Counted from the stretch's first letter, positions 17,844 through 26,801 are shown. The stretch: DNA of 64,000 bases from CAZGRP01 sp964527995 (GCA_964527995.1 CAZGRP010000001.1:1-64000), one strand, 5' to 3'. Translations and numbers: made by a program. Notes: generated from the sequence alone by a model not told the origin.

Positions 17844-18923
17844 ATGATCAGGCGGCATCGGGGCCTTGCCATCCTGGGTGCGGCCGTCTTGACCGTTCTG
17901 GCCCTGACTCATCTGGTCGTCCCTCCTTCGCGGTGGGTCGAGGCTCTCTACAGCCGCGGTCTCTACCCGAACTTAGACATCCTCCTGCGTGGCCTCTCCG
18001 ATCTGGCAGGCTTTTCGATCACCGAAGTCGCCCTTCTGTTGCTGGCGCTGGCGGTGGTCTGGCTGATCGTTGCAGCGCTACGCCGAAAGGTGCGGTGGCG
18101 CTCCCTGGTGAAGCGGGGCGTCACTGCGTTGGCTGTGCTTTATGTCTGGTTCTATCTTGCCTGGGGGTTCAACTACTATCGCCAGCCGCTGGTGCGACAA
18201 CTCGCGCTGGCGCACAGGGCCGCCCCTGAACAGGCGTTCGTACGCCTGGGCCGGGCTTTCGTCGCCCGGGCCAATGTGCTGCGGCCCGACTCTACTGTGC
18301 TGCCCCTAAGTGCCATCGAAGCCGATATCGATCGCGTCTATCCGCAGGTGCTGCACGACCTGGGCCTGCCTCCGCCCCCGCCACCTTCGCGGGTGAAGCG
18401 CTTGACTCTGCTCAACGGCGTCCTCAGCGCCACCCAGACCGCTGGGTTCTTCAGCCCGTTCTTCCACGAAGTGCACGTCAATGCCGAGCTGTTGATGCCG
18501 GAGATCCCCTTTGTGATCGCCCACGAGCGCGCCCATCAGTTCGGCTACGCCAGCGAGGCTGAAGCCAGCTTTCTGGCTCATCTCGTATGTGTCCGTGCCC
18601 GCCTGCCGATTAGCCAGTACAGCGGCTACTTCCGGGTTCTCGGGCGAGTTCTCAGTCGGGTGAGCGACCGCGACACCCGCCGCAATCTGTGGAAGTCCCT
18701 GAGCCCCGAGGTTCGCGGCGATTTTGCTGCGGTGCGGGCGCGGTATCTGAAACACGCCGGCTGGATCTCCCGGCTGTCCGAACGAGGCTACGACGCGTAC
18801 CTCAAAAGCAACCGGGTGGAGGAGGGGGTGAGGAGCTATGCTCAGGTCGCCGACCTGCTTCTGCGCTACTACTTTGGCAGGGACACAACCGCGGAGGAGG
18901 AGAGGCCTGGGCCGGCACGATGA
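17844..18923 (+). CDS. DUF3810 membrane protein with a metallopeptidase motif
   Basis: A 359-residue DUF3810 family protein. The N-terminal third holds about three transmembrane segments (LAILGAAVLTVLALTHLVV; ITEVALLLLALAVVWLIVAAL; GVTALAVLYVWFYLAWGF). The rest is probably outside the cytoplasm and carries a zinc-metallopeptidase-like HERAH in VIAHERAHQFGYASEAEASF, with a downstream Glu that could be the third ligand. A membrane-anchored protease is the natural reading, but family function is not established. The start lies 16 nt after the SbcD-like gene in the same orientation, so it is probably in the same operon. Confidence 0.8.
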   Translation: MIRRHRGLAILGAAVLTVLALTHLVVPPSRWVEALYSRGLYPNLDILLRGLSDLAGFSITEVALLLLALAVVWLIVAALRRKVRWRSLVKRGVTALAVLYVWFYLAWGFNYYRQPLVRQLALAHRAAPEQAFVRLGRAFVARANVLRPDSTVLPLSAIEADIDRVYPQVLHDLGLPPPPPPSRVKRLTLLNGVLSATQTAGFFSPFFHEVHVNAELLMPEIPFVIAHERAHQFGYASEAEASFLAHLVCVRARLPISQYSGYFRVLGRVLSRVSDRDTRRNLWKSLSPEVRGDFAAVRARYLKHAGWISRLSERGYDAYLKSNRVEEGVRSYAQVADLLLRYYFGRDTTAEEERPGPAR

Positions 18924-18999
18924 GGCTGGCCCCAGGGGTCGAAATCGGCGGCCAAATTGTTCTTGCAAGTCAATCTAAGAGTGGTTATCTTCCTGCTGT

Positions 19000-19206
19000 T
19001 TGACAACGGATAGCGGCCTGGTAGGAGGCTCTCTGCAGATCACCGAAGAAAAGATTCGCCAGATCGTTCGAGAGACCCAGCGACTCTTGGGTCCCGATGC
19101 TCATCCAGATCTGGTGCGCAAGGTGACGCGGGAGGTCGTGCGGCGCCTCCAGCAGGAGGCGGAGAAGGGCGATCAGGGTGACGATCGCGAGGCGTCCGCC
19201 ACGTAA
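19000..19206 (+). CDS. Small helical protein of unknown function
   Basis: A short open frame (68 residues from the TTG at 19000, or 57 from a CTG at 19033). A strong GTAGGAGG at 19021-19028 favours the CTG start. The product is almost all charged amphipathic helix: ITEEKIRQIVRETQRLLG, then HPDLVRKVTREVVRRLQQEA, then an acidic tail. It resembles the short helices that target enzymes to bacterial microcompartments, but no shell gene is present. A promoter-like TTGCAA (18963-18968), a 17-bp spacer and TATCTT (18986-18991) lie upstream. Coding status is probable, function unknown. Confidence 0.5.
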   Translation: MTTDSGLVGGSLQITEEKIRQIVRETQRLLGPDAHPDLVRKVTREVVRRLQQEAEKGDQGDDREASAT

Positions 19207-19375
19207 TGACAAGCCTTCCGGATGGCATGTTGCTATCTTTCCCTTGTTTGCGGACATGGTTCAGCAGGAAGGGAGCTGCCTGCGATCGCCGAGCCGAAGC
19301 GAGACGGTTGGATCCACCAGTCCACGTCGCTCCGGCTTTCTTTTCGTGCGGCGGGCGGCTGCTCCTCAGTGACTC

Positions 19376-20215
19376 ATGACAAAGACAGTGGCGATCGCTC
19401 AGGTCGATCCGGCCCTGGGCGACGTGAGGACAAACGTAGAATTTCATCTGGAGCAGATCGAGCGCGCCCGTGCCGCCGGCTGCGATCTGTTGGTTTTTCC
19501 GGAACTGAGCCTGACCGGTTACGACCTGGGCCAGCAAGTCTCGGAGGTGGCGCTGAAGGACGGCGATCCGGAGTTGACCCGCCTGCTGGCCGCTACCGGC
19601 TCGATGGTTGTGGTGGTCGGATGTGTGTGGGAGCAGAGGCCGGCGGTCTTCACCAATGCCAGTCTGGTGGTCCAGGACGGGGAGATTCTGGCTCGGCACG
19701 ACAAGGTCTACCTGCCGAATTATGGGCCGTACGAGGAGGCGAAATGGTTTTCTCGCGGCGACCGGGTGGCGGCCGTGGACACACGCGCCGGCCGGCTGGG
19801 TGTGGCCATTTGCGAGGAGTCCTGGCACGTATCCGTGCCCTATCTGATCTGGCTGGACGGGGCAGAGGTTCTGGTCTTTCAAACCGCCGGCGCCGCCAAC
19901 CCGGATGAGGTGGACTCACCATCGGGCAGTGCAGCGACCTGCCGGCTCCAGAACCGATTCTATGCCAGGATGCTGGGTGCCTTCGTGCTTTTCGCCAACC
20001 GGGTCGGCCGCGAAGGCGATTTTGTTTTCTGGGGCGGCTCCGAAGTCGTCACTCCCACGGGAGAGATCGCCGGCCAGGCGGCGCGGTTCGAACCTGACTT
20101 TCTGGTGAGCACCCTCGACCTGGAGAGGGTGCGCCAGGCGCGCATCGCCTTGCCGCTCTGGCGCGATGAAGACCGCTGGTGGACGTGGAGGCAGCTTCGT
20201 CGCTTTTTGCAGTGA
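19376..20215 (+). CDS. Nitrilase-superfamily carbon-nitrogen hydrolase
   Basis: A 279-residue member of the nitrilase superfamily with the complete Glu-Lys-Cys triad: Glu43 in VFPELSLTGYD, Lys in ARHDKVYLPNYGPYEE and Cys in VAICEESWH. It resembles stand-alone amidase domains of glutamine-dependent NAD synthetase and N-carbamoylputrescine-type amidases. A cytoplasmic location is expected, since no signal peptide is seen. It is followed 33 nt later by glutamate dehydrogenase, so released ammonia or glutamate metabolism is a reasonable link, but the substrate is not known. Confidence 0.85.
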   Translation: MTKTVAIAQVDPALGDVRTNVEFHLEQIERARAAGCDLLVFPELSLTGYDLGQQVSEVALKDGDPELTRLLAATGSMVVVVGCVWEQRPAVFTNASLVVQDGEILARHDKVYLPNYGPYEEAKWFSRGDRVAAVDTRAGRLGVAICEESWHVSVPYLIWLDGAEVLVFQTAGAANPDEVDSPSGSAATCRLQNRFYARMLGAFVLFANRVGREGDFVFWGGSEVVTPTGEIAGQAARFEPDFLVSTLDLERVRQARIALPLWRDEDRWWTWRQLRRFLQ

Positions 20216-20248
20216 TGAGATTGAACTTTGAGGAGGCTGGAGGCAACT

Positions 20249-21532
20249 ATGCCGATCTATATCGAGCCGGCGCCGATCAAGCGAGCCGACGCAGACCCGT
20301 TTGAGTCGATGATGTCGCGGTTCGACGTCGCCGCCGAGCTGCTCGAACTGAACCCAGGCGTGTACGAGTACCTGAAGACGCCTCAAAAGCAAATCATCAT
20401 CGCCATTCCGATCCAGATGGACGATGGCACCATCGAGGTGTTCGAAGGGTACCGGGTGATCCACAACGAGGTGCGCGGGCCGTCGAAGGGAGGCATTCGC
20501 TACAGCCCGACGCTGACGCTGAATGAAGTCAAGGCTCTGGCGGCCTGGATGACGTGGAAGTGCGCTGTGGTGAACATCCCGTTCGGCGGTGCCAAGGGTG
20601 GCGTGCGCTGTGACCCGCGGCGTCTGACAGAGGTGGAACTCGAGAAAATCACCCGCAGGTACACCGCCAATCTGCTCGACGTATTCGGTCCCGAGAAGGA
20701 TATCCCGGCGCCTGACGTCAACACCGACGAGCAGGTGATGGGGTGGATCATGGACACCTACAGCATGCATGTGCGCCACACGGTGACGGCAGTCGTGACT
20801 GGAAAACCGCCGTTCCTGGGTGGCTCATTCGGCCGCCGCGATGCCACCGGCCATGGGGTGATGGTGGTGGCCAAGCGAGCCATGGAAGCTCTGAAGCTGA
20901 AGCCGGAAGAGGCGCGGGTGGTGGTTCAAGGCTTCGGCAATGTCGGGTCGGTGGCGGCTCGCGAGCTGAGCCGCCTGGGGTGTCGGGTGGTGGCCATCAG
21001 CGATGTCACCGGTGGCTACGTCAACCCGAAGGGCATCGACGTGCAGGCCGCCATCGACTACCGCGATCAGCATGACGGCCTGCTGGCGGACTTCACGGGC
21101 GGAGACCGCATTTCCAACGAAGAAGTTCTGGAACTCGAGTGCGACGTGCTGGTACCGGCGGCGCTGGAGGACGTGATCACCAGCAAGAACGCGGATCGCA
21201 TTCGGGCCAAAATCATCGTGGAGGGCGCCAACGGCCCCACTACCGCCAAGGCGGATCCGATCCTCGAGTCGAAGGGGATTCTTGTGGTCCCGGACATTCT
21301 GGCCAATGCCGGCGGCGTCACGGTCTCCTATTTCGAATGGGTGCAGGACCGGATGGGCTATTTCTGGACGCGAGACATCGTCATGGAGCGTCTCGACCGG
21401 ATCATGTCGGAAAGCTTTGATGCCGTGCGCGCCAATGCCGAAAAGTACAGCGTCACCCTGCGCATCGGCGCCTATGTGCTGGCCATCGACCGCGTCGCCA
21501 AGACGTTGAAATTCCGGGGCATCTATGCCTGA
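20249..21532 (+). CDS. gdhA: Glu/Leu/Phe/Val-type glutamate dehydrogenase
   Basis: A 427-residue hexameric-type glutamate dehydrogenase that interconverts glutamate and 2-oxoglutarate plus ammonia. Motifs include the substrate-binding RVIHNEVRGPSKGGIRY, the catalytic lysine in WKCAVVNIPFGGAKGGV, the Asp-containing DIPAPDVNTDE, and the nucleotide loop VVQGFGNVGSVAAREL. The ATG at 20249 has AGGAGG and GGAGG upstream. The amidase gene just before could supply ammonia. DNA after the stop contains a repeat fragment and then the secD promoter. Confidence 0.95.
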   Translation: MPIYIEPAPIKRADADPFESMMSRFDVAAELLELNPGVYEYLKTPQKQIIIAIPIQMDDGTIEVFEGYRVIHNEVRGPSKGGIRYSPTLTLNEVKALAAWMTWKCAVVNIPFGGAKGGVRCDPRRLTEVELEKITRRYTANLLDVFGPEKDIPAPDVNTDEQVMGWIMDTYSMHVRHTVTAVVTGKPPFLGGSFGRRDATGHGVMVVAKRAMEALKLKPEEARVVVQGFGNVGSVAARELSRLGCRVVAISDVTGGYVNPKGIDVQAAIDYRDQHDGLLADFTGGDRISNEEVLELECDVLVPAALEDVITSKNADRIRAKIIVEGANGPTTAKADPILESKGILVVPDILANAGGVTVSYFEWVQDRMGYFWTRDIVMERLDRIMSESFDAVRANAEKYSVTLRIGAYVLAIDRVAKTLKFRGIYA

Positions 21533-21564
21533 ATTTTCGCGGCTGGCGTCGGCTGGCCCTGCGG

Positions 21565-21583
21565 TCACGGAGCCACAGAGAAG
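21565..21583 (+). repeat. Fragment of a dispersed CACGGA-type repeat
   Basis: The intergenic stretch TCACGGAGCCACAGAGAAG resembles those at 7905-7924 and 10959-10986. It lies between gdhA and the secD promoter. Confidence 0.3.
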
Positions 21584-21640
21584 CGCATCGAGTGGACCGT
21601 AACTCGAACAGTGGCCGTATGTTGGGTGCGGAAACACCGC

Positions 21641-21669
21641 TTGACTTTGGCGCAGGCATGGCGTATATT
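21641..21669 (+). promoter_or_regulatory. Promoter of secDF
   Basis: TTGACT (21641-21646), exactly 17 bp, then TATATT (21664-21669). The transcript should start near 21676, about 40 nt before the secD ATG, which has GGAGG at a good distance. Confidence 0.7.
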
Positions 21670-21716
21670 TGAATTTGTCGATTCCGTTACGCGCTGGCAA
21701 TGGAGGATAAAAAGGA

Positions 21717-23786
21717 ATGCGGAGGAATAACCTGTTTCGGACGATCATCATCGCGCTGGCGGTGCTGGCGTCCCTCTATACGTTGTATCCCACCTATGCC
21801 CTGAACCGCCTGCGCAAGTCCGAGCAGCGCTACATCGCCGATATCCAGAAGTACACCAACCTCACCGTGCCGGAAATCCGCGAGGCCATCACTCAAGCGA
21901 ATCTGGAAGCCCTGGTGCAGTCGCGCCTGGCGGCGACCGATGGCGACACGCTGCAGTCGGTTGTCGGTGTCGCCAAGCGCCTGGCGGATCTGGAGGAAGA
22001 CATTGCCAAGTACGAGGGCAACGCCATCCGCCAGGGACTGGACCTGCAAGGCGGCATCTACATGGTGTATGAAATCGACGTGCCAAAACTTCTGCTCACG
22101 GTGGCGGACAATCGGGATGGGCGCCTCGATAGCCTGATTCAGGAAGTGGTGCAGCGAAGCAGCAGCGACAACGCCGATGTCTTTCAAATTTTCGGTTCGG
22201 TGTTCAAAGAGAACAAAGTGCCGTTGTTCCGGTACTACCGCCGGTATGGCCGAACCGATAGCAAGATCCTCGAGGGGTTGCGGAAAGAGGCAAAAGATGC
22301 GGTGGACCGGACACTGGAGATCTTGCGGAACCGCGTCGACCAGTTCGGTGTCTCGGAGCCGAACATCGCCAAGCAGGGTGAGCGCCGTATCGTCATCGAG
22401 CTGGCCGGGATTCAGGACATCCAACGCGCCAAGAACGTCATCGGCCGGACGGCCCTTCTGGAATTCAAGCTCCAGAAAGACCCCGATGTCGTGAACGCCG
22501 TGCTGGCCGAGATCAACAATCTGATGCGCCAGCAGTTGAAGACCAAGGGCAAGAGCCTCCTCACCGGCGCCACGGATACGACGCAGGTCGCTGGTAAGAT
22601 TCGTTCCGAGACGCCTGTCAAGCTCTCGGACTATCTCGGTCAGGGAACGATTCTGGGCTCGGATACCACCGCACAGGGTTCGACCTCTGCCGACACGGCA
22701 ATGGTTGATGAGGAGATCTTCCAGGGTAACCCGTTCTACTCTTTGCTGGCCCGATTCGAGGGCAGCGACGTCATCCTGGTGCCGGCGGAGAACCGCCGCA
22801 TCGTCGAGCGCATTCTGAATTCCCCCGACGTGAAAAAGGTGATCCCCGAGGACGCCGAGTTTCTGTTTTCTTCCAAACCCCAGGAACGTGGCGGTAAGGA
22901 GTATTACGAACTCTTCATGGTCGAAAAGAAGCCCGAGCTCACGGGTGCGATGATTGCCGACGCCCGGGTGCAGGTCAGCTCCGGCAGCGCGACGCTGAGG
23001 GCGGGCCAACCCATCGTGTCGTTGAAGCTGAACAACGAAGGAGCAAAGATCTTCGCGCAGGTGACCGGAGCCAACGTCGGGAAGCGCCTGGCAATCGTGC
23101 TGGATGGTAAGGTGGAATCGGCACCCGTGATCGAAGAGCGCATCCCGGGTGGCAATGCCATTATCCGCGGCAGTTTTACCATGCAGGAAGCCAAGGACCT
23201 GGCCATCGTCTTGCGTGCCGGTGCACTTCCCGCGCCGGTGGTCCCGATTCATGAGTCGTTCGTTGGACCGTCGCTGGGCCGCGACTCGGTGCGGCGTGGT
23301 CAATTGTCGGCGGTCGCCGGTCTTGTCCTCGTCATGATCTTCATGGCTGTGTACTACAGCCTCTCCGGCGTCATTGCTGATGCAGCCCTGCTACTGAACC
23401 TGCTGTTTGTCTTGGCTGTGCTGGCCGGGTTCCATGCCACCCTGACGCTGCCTGGTGTGGCCGGGATCATCTTGACGATCGGCATGGCGGTCGACGCCAA
23501 TGTGCTCATCTTCGAGCGCATCCGAGAGGAGTTGCGCACCGGGAAGACCATCCGGGCGTCGATCGACGCCGGCTACGCGCGTGCCTTTACCACCATTCTC
23601 GACGCCAACATCACCACCCTGCTCACGGCCCTGGTTCTCTACCAGTTCGGCACCGGCCCGATCCGCGGTTTTGCTGTGACCCTGTCGATCGGCATCATCG
23701 CCAGCATGTTCACGGCGATCGTGGTGACGCGCGTCATCTTCGACTACATTACGGAGCACTACACACTGAAGCGATTGAGTATCTGA
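21717..23786 (+). CDS. secD: Protein translocase subunit SecD
   Basis: A 689-residue SecD, the RND-like partner of SecYEG that uses the proton gradient to help pull proteins across the inner membrane. It has an N-terminal membrane anchor, the family signature GLDLQGGIYMVYEID, periplasmic P1 domains (VDQFGVSEPNIAKQG, RIVIELAGI), and a C-terminal bundle of membrane segments containing IGMAVDANVLIFERIREEL. A Thr/Ser-rich insertion around residues 280-330 (near TGATDTTQVAG and QGSTSADTA) makes it longer than many bacterial SecDs. GGAGGATAAAAAGGA precedes the ATG; secF follows after 21 nt. Confidence 0.96.
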   Translation: MRRNNLFRTIIIALAVLASLYTLYPTYALNRLRKSEQRYIADIQKYTNLTVPEIREAITQANLEALVQSRLAATDGDTLQSVVGVAKRLADLEEDIAKYEGNAIRQGLDLQGGIYMVYEIDVPKLLLTVADNRDGRLDSLIQEVVQRSSSDNADVFQIFGSVFKENKVPLFRYYRRYGRTDSKILEGLRKEAKDAVDRTLEILRNRVDQFGVSEPNIAKQGERRIVIELAGIQDIQRAKNVIGRTALLEFKLQKDPDVVNAVLAEINNLMRQQLKTKGKSLLTGATDTTQVAGKIRSETPVKLSDYLGQGTILGSDTTAQGSTSADTAMVDEEIFQGNPFYSLLARFEGSDVILVPAENRRIVERILNSPDVKKVIPEDAEFLFSSKPQERGGKEYYELFMVEKKPELTGAMIADARVQVSSGSATLRAGQPIVSLKLNNEGAKIFAQVTGANVGKRLAIVLDGKVESAPVIEERIPGGNAIIRGSFTMQEAKDLAIVLRAGALPAPVVPIHESFVGPSLGRDSVRRGQLSAVAGLVLVMIFMAVYYSLSGVIADAALLLNLLFVLAVLAGFHATLTLPGVAGIILTIGMAVDANVLIFERIREELRTGKTIRASIDAGYARAFTTILDANITTLLTALVLYQFGTGPIRGFAVTLSIGIIASMFTAIVVTRVIFDYITEHYTLKRLSI

Positions 23787-23807
23787 GCCGGAGGGAGATA
23801 AGTCTGA

Positions 23808-24719
23808 ATGGAATTCTTTCGCAACACGAACGTTGACTTCATTGGTAAGCGCAAGATCGCGGTGTTGTCCTCGGGCCTGGTTATCCTCATCGGCCTTCTG
23901 GCCATGCTGGTGGAAGGTCCTGTCTATGGCATCGACTTTCTGGGTGGAACCTCAATCCAACTCACATTCGAAAGGCCGGTCAAGGTGGCGGCAGTCAGGA
24001 CATCGTTGGGCAAGATCGGTTTCGGCAAGGCAGAGATCAAACACTTCGGTGCCCCGAATGAGATCCTGATTCGCGTCGGCGAGACCTCGGCCACGGAAGA
24101 TTTGGCCAAGCGGATCGAGGATGAGATCTCGAAGGACTTCAGCGACAATCCCTATGAGGTGGGGATGATCGAGAAGGTGGGGCCCAAGATCGGCAGCGAG
24201 CTGCGCCGGGCGGCCGTCTGGGCCGTTCTTGCGGCCATGGGGTTCATCCTTCTCTACATCAGTTGGCGGTTCGAGTTTGTATTCGCCATCGGCGCCATCG
24301 TGGCGCTGTTTCACGATGTCCTGATCACTCTCGGCGTGTTCACGATCTTGAGGCTGGAGATCTCTCTGGCCATTGTTGCGGCTTTTCTTACCATCGTCGG
24401 CTACTCGTTGAACGACACGATCGTTGTCTTCGACCGGATTCGTGAGAACCTGCGCCTTCTGCGCCGCGAGGGTTTCGAACGTGTCATCAACGTCAGCATC
24501 AATCAGACGCTGAGCCGAACGGTCATGACCTCACTGACGACTTTGCTTGTCGTGCTCATCCTGTTTCTGTTCGGCGGTGAGGTCATCCGTAATTTCGCTT
24601 TTGCCCTGCTGATCGGTGTGGTTGTCGGGACCTACTCGTCGGTGTTCATCGCCAGCCCGATCGTGGTTGAATGGGAAAAGAAGCGGGAGCTGAAGAAACC
24701 CCGCAGCAAGCGTCGATAG
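23808..24719 (+). CDS. secF: Protein translocase subunit SecF
   Basis: The 303-residue SecF partner of SecD. It shows the N-terminal transmembrane segment, the GIDFLGGTSIQL signature, a short periplasmic domain and five further membrane helices with SLNDTIVVFDRIREN. A GGAGGGAG Shine-Dalgarno precedes the ATG. Separate secD and secF genes in one operon, as here, are the usual Gram-negative form. Confidence 0.96.
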   Translation: MEFFRNTNVDFIGKRKIAVLSSGLVILIGLLAMLVEGPVYGIDFLGGTSIQLTFERPVKVAAVRTSLGKIGFGKAEIKHFGAPNEILIRVGETSATEDLAKRIEDEISKDFSDNPYEVGMIEKVGPKIGSELRRAAVWAVLAAMGFILLYISWRFEFVFAIGAIVALFHDVLITLGVFTILRLEISLAIVAAFLTIVGYSLNDTIVVFDRIRENLRLLRREGFERVINVSINQTLSRTVMTSLTTLLVVLILFLFGGEVIRNFAFALLIGVVVGTYSSVFIASPIVVEWEKKRELKKPRSKRR

Positions 24720-24827
24720 AAAACCGCCCCTGTCGGTGATGGTCGACTGCGTGCTGCTTGCTGCCGGCGGATCTGCTTCCTGACGACGGCAGGCCAACCA
24801 CTCGAACTTTTTTTGAGGGAGGAAAAC

Positions 24828-25166
24828 ATGAATCTTTCACAGCGAGAAGTCGGCGATGTCGTGGTCTTGGAACTGTCTGGCAAGCTCATGGGCGGCCCGG
24901 ACGCCACGTTGTTGACCGAGAAGCTGCACGAACTGATCGATGCCGGCAAAAGCAAGGTCGTAGCCGATCTCAGAAAAGTGAACTGGATGAACAGCTCGGG
25001 GCTGGGGATCCTCATCGGCGGATTGACCACCATGCGCCAGAATGGCGGAGACTTGAAGCTGGCCAACGTCACCGATCGCATCCAAAGCTTGTTGATGATC
25101 ACCAAGCTCCTTACGGTCTTCGACACCTACGGCTCCGCGGATGAGGCGATCGCCAGCTTCCAATAA
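24828..25166 (+). CDS. STAS-domain protein (anti-sigma factor antagonist type)
   Basis: A 112-residue single-domain STAS protein like SpoIIAA/RsbV. The phosphorylatable serine lies in the conserved WMNSSGLGILIGG (about residue 55). Such proteins bind or release an anti-sigma kinase depending on phosphorylation, but no RsbW/SpoIIAB-like kinase or PP2C phosphatase gene is in the window. GAGGGAGG precedes the ATG at 24828. A second STAS gene lies at 55543. A likely mobile repeat begins 4 nt after the stop codon. Confidence 0.88.
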   Translation: MNLSQREVGDVVVLELSGKLMGGPDATLLTEKLHELIDAGKSKVVADLRKVNWMNSSGLGILIGGLTTMRQNGGDLKLANVTDRIQSLLMITKLLTVFDTYGSADEAIASFQ

Positions 25167-25170
25167 ATGG

Positions 25171-25324
25171 GAGGCTGTCCAAAAAGCGAAGAGTGTAGTC
25201 GATTTGTCATTCCTGCGCAGCTTGTCGTCGTGGAGGCGGCGAGCAGGAGTTCCGTAATAACAAAAGGTTATCGGTTCCCGATTTCGCGGGAATGACATGC
25301 AAGGTAGACTTCTTGGACAGTCTC
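25171..25324. mobile_element. MITE-like element with terminal inverted repeats
   Basis: The ends read GAGGCTGTCCAAAAAG (25171-25186) and CTTCTTGGACAGTCTC (25309-25324), which are imperfect inverted repeats. Inside, GTCATTCCTGCG (25206-25217) and CGCGGGAATGAC (25285-25296) form a second inverted pair. There is no open frame. The size (154 bp) and nested palindromes fit a non-autonomous miniature transposon. No target-site duplication could be confirmed by eye. Confidence 0.55.
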
Positions 25325-25384
25325 GCGGAAGGGCCTTGAGGGTTCTTGATGTCCCGGAGCTTCGAACGCACCTAATCGTACAGG

Positions 25385-25412
25385 ACTCCGATTCTTGTGA
25401 TCGGAGTTTTTT
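25385..25412 (+). terminator. Rho-independent terminator in front of purA
   Basis: ACTCCGAT (25385-25392) pairs perfectly with ATCGGAGT (25400-25407) across a 7-nt loop, followed by a T-run. It lies 64 nt before purA, so it ends the STAS transcript or acts within the purA leader. Nothing else is seen in 25325-25475. Confidence 0.75.
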
Positions 25413-25475
25413 GTCTGCCGCTCCGCCGCGGTGTTCGGGGCTGGTGCTGGGTTTTCAGTTCAAAGGACGACAGCG

Positions 25476-26753
25476 ATGCCGATGCAAGTGATTGTCGGCG
25501 CCCAGTGGGGCGACGAAGGAAAAGGCAAGATCGTCGATCTTCTCAGCGAACGGGTGGACATTGTCGCTCGCTATCAGGGCGGTGCCAATGCCGGGCATAC
25601 CGTCATCGTCGGGGACACAAAGTTCATCTTGCACCTGATCCCGGCAGGGATCTTGCACCCCGACACGGTCTGCGTCATCGGCAATGGCGTGGTGGTCGAC
25701 CCGGTTGCCCTTCTCGAGGAGATCGACATGCTCCGCAGCCACGGCATTTCGGTTGAAGGGCGGCTGTTGATCAGTCACCGGGCCCACCTGATCATGCCAT
25801 ATCACAAGCTTCTCGACCAGATCAAGGAGCTGGCAGATGGCGATCAGCGCATCGGCACCACAGGCCGCGGCATCGGACCGGCATATGTCGACAAGTTTCA
25901 GCGCATGGGGGTGCGCATCGTCGACCTGCTGGATCGGCAGACCTTGCGCGAAAAGCTGCTGCGCAACATCGAAGCCAAGAACAAAATCTTGCGCCGCATC
26001 TACGGCGCCGATGAACTCGACGCCAACAAGATCGTCGACGAATATCTGGAATTCGATCAGAAGATCGACCCTTATGTCAAGGACGTATCGCGCTACCTGA
26101 ACGAGGCCCTGCGTCGCGGCAAGCGCATTCTCGCCGAAGGGGCGCAAGGCACGCTGCTGGATGTGGACCACGGCACCTATCCGTTCGTCACCTCTTCGAA
26201 TCCATCCAGCGGCGGAGCCTGCACCGGGCTCGGGGTGGGCCCGACAGCCGTAGATTCGGTTCTCGGCGTGATCAAGGCCTACACCACACGCGTGGGGCAG
26301 GGCCCGTTTCCGACCGAGATCGACCCTTCCGAGGGCGTTGACCTGCGCTCGCTCGGGCAGGAATATGGAGCCACCACCGGCCGTCCGCGTCGATGCGGCT
26401 GGTTCGATGCGGTGATCGCCCGCTATGCCGCTCGAGTGAACGGAATCGACTCGTGGGCCCTGACGAAACTCGATGTGCTCAGCTCCCTCCAGGAAATCAA
26501 AGTATGCACGGCCTATCGTTACGACGGCCAGACGATCGACGATTTCCCGAGCGAGGTCCGCATTCTCGAGAATTGTCAGCCGGTATACGAGACATTCCAG
26601 GGGTGGCAAAGGCCGATCCAGAGCGCCCGGTGTTTCAGCGATCTGCCACCACGGGCTCAGACCTATCTGCGAGCCATCGAAGAGATTACGCAGGTGAAAA
26701 TTTCCGTGATTTCGGTGGGATCGGAACGAGGACAGACGTTGTTTGTCGAGTAG
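25476..26753 (+). CDS. purA: Adenylosuccinate synthetase
   Basis: A 425-residue PurA, which condenses IMP and aspartate using GTP in the first committed step of AMP synthesis. The N-terminal P-loop GAQWGDEGKGKIVD with its catalytic Asp, the IMP-binding QGGANAGHTV, the TTGRGIGPAY loop, the EGAQGTLLDVDHGTYPFVTSS block and TTGRPRRCGWFD are all intact. The ATG at 25476 has AAAGGA upstream; the frame is open to 25431 but without conservation. A YbjQ-like gene follows after 48 nt. Confidence 0.97.
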   Translation: MPMQVIVGAQWGDEGKGKIVDLLSERVDIVARYQGGANAGHTVIVGDTKFILHLIPAGILHPDTVCVIGNGVVVDPVALLEEIDMLRSHGISVEGRLLISHRAHLIMPYHKLLDQIKELADGDQRIGTTGRGIGPAYVDKFQRMGVRIVDLLDRQTLREKLLRNIEAKNKILRRIYGADELDANKIVDEYLEFDQKIDPYVKDVSRYLNEALRRGKRILAEGAQGTLLDVDHGTYPFVTSSNPSSGGACTGLGVGPTAVDSVLGVIKAYTTRVGQGPFPTEIDPSEGVDLRSLGQEYGATTGRPRRCGWFDAVIARYAARVNGIDSWALTKLDVLSSLQEIKVCTAYRYDGQTIDDFPSEVRILENCQPVYETFQGWQRPIQSARCFSDLPPRAQTYLRAIEEITQVKISVISVGSERGQTLFVE

Positions 26754-26801
26754 AGGCGGCTTGCGCGTAAGCCCGACGCGGAAGCAAGAAAGGAGGAGGT
26801 C

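Noticed and set aside
19000..19206. A bacterial microcompartment locus
   Set aside because: Only a helix of the targeting type is seen; no shell protein or typical cargo gene is present.
21687..23303. A leftward open frame of 538 codons
   Set aside because: Antisense shadow of secD, whose motifs, promoter and ribosome site are clear.
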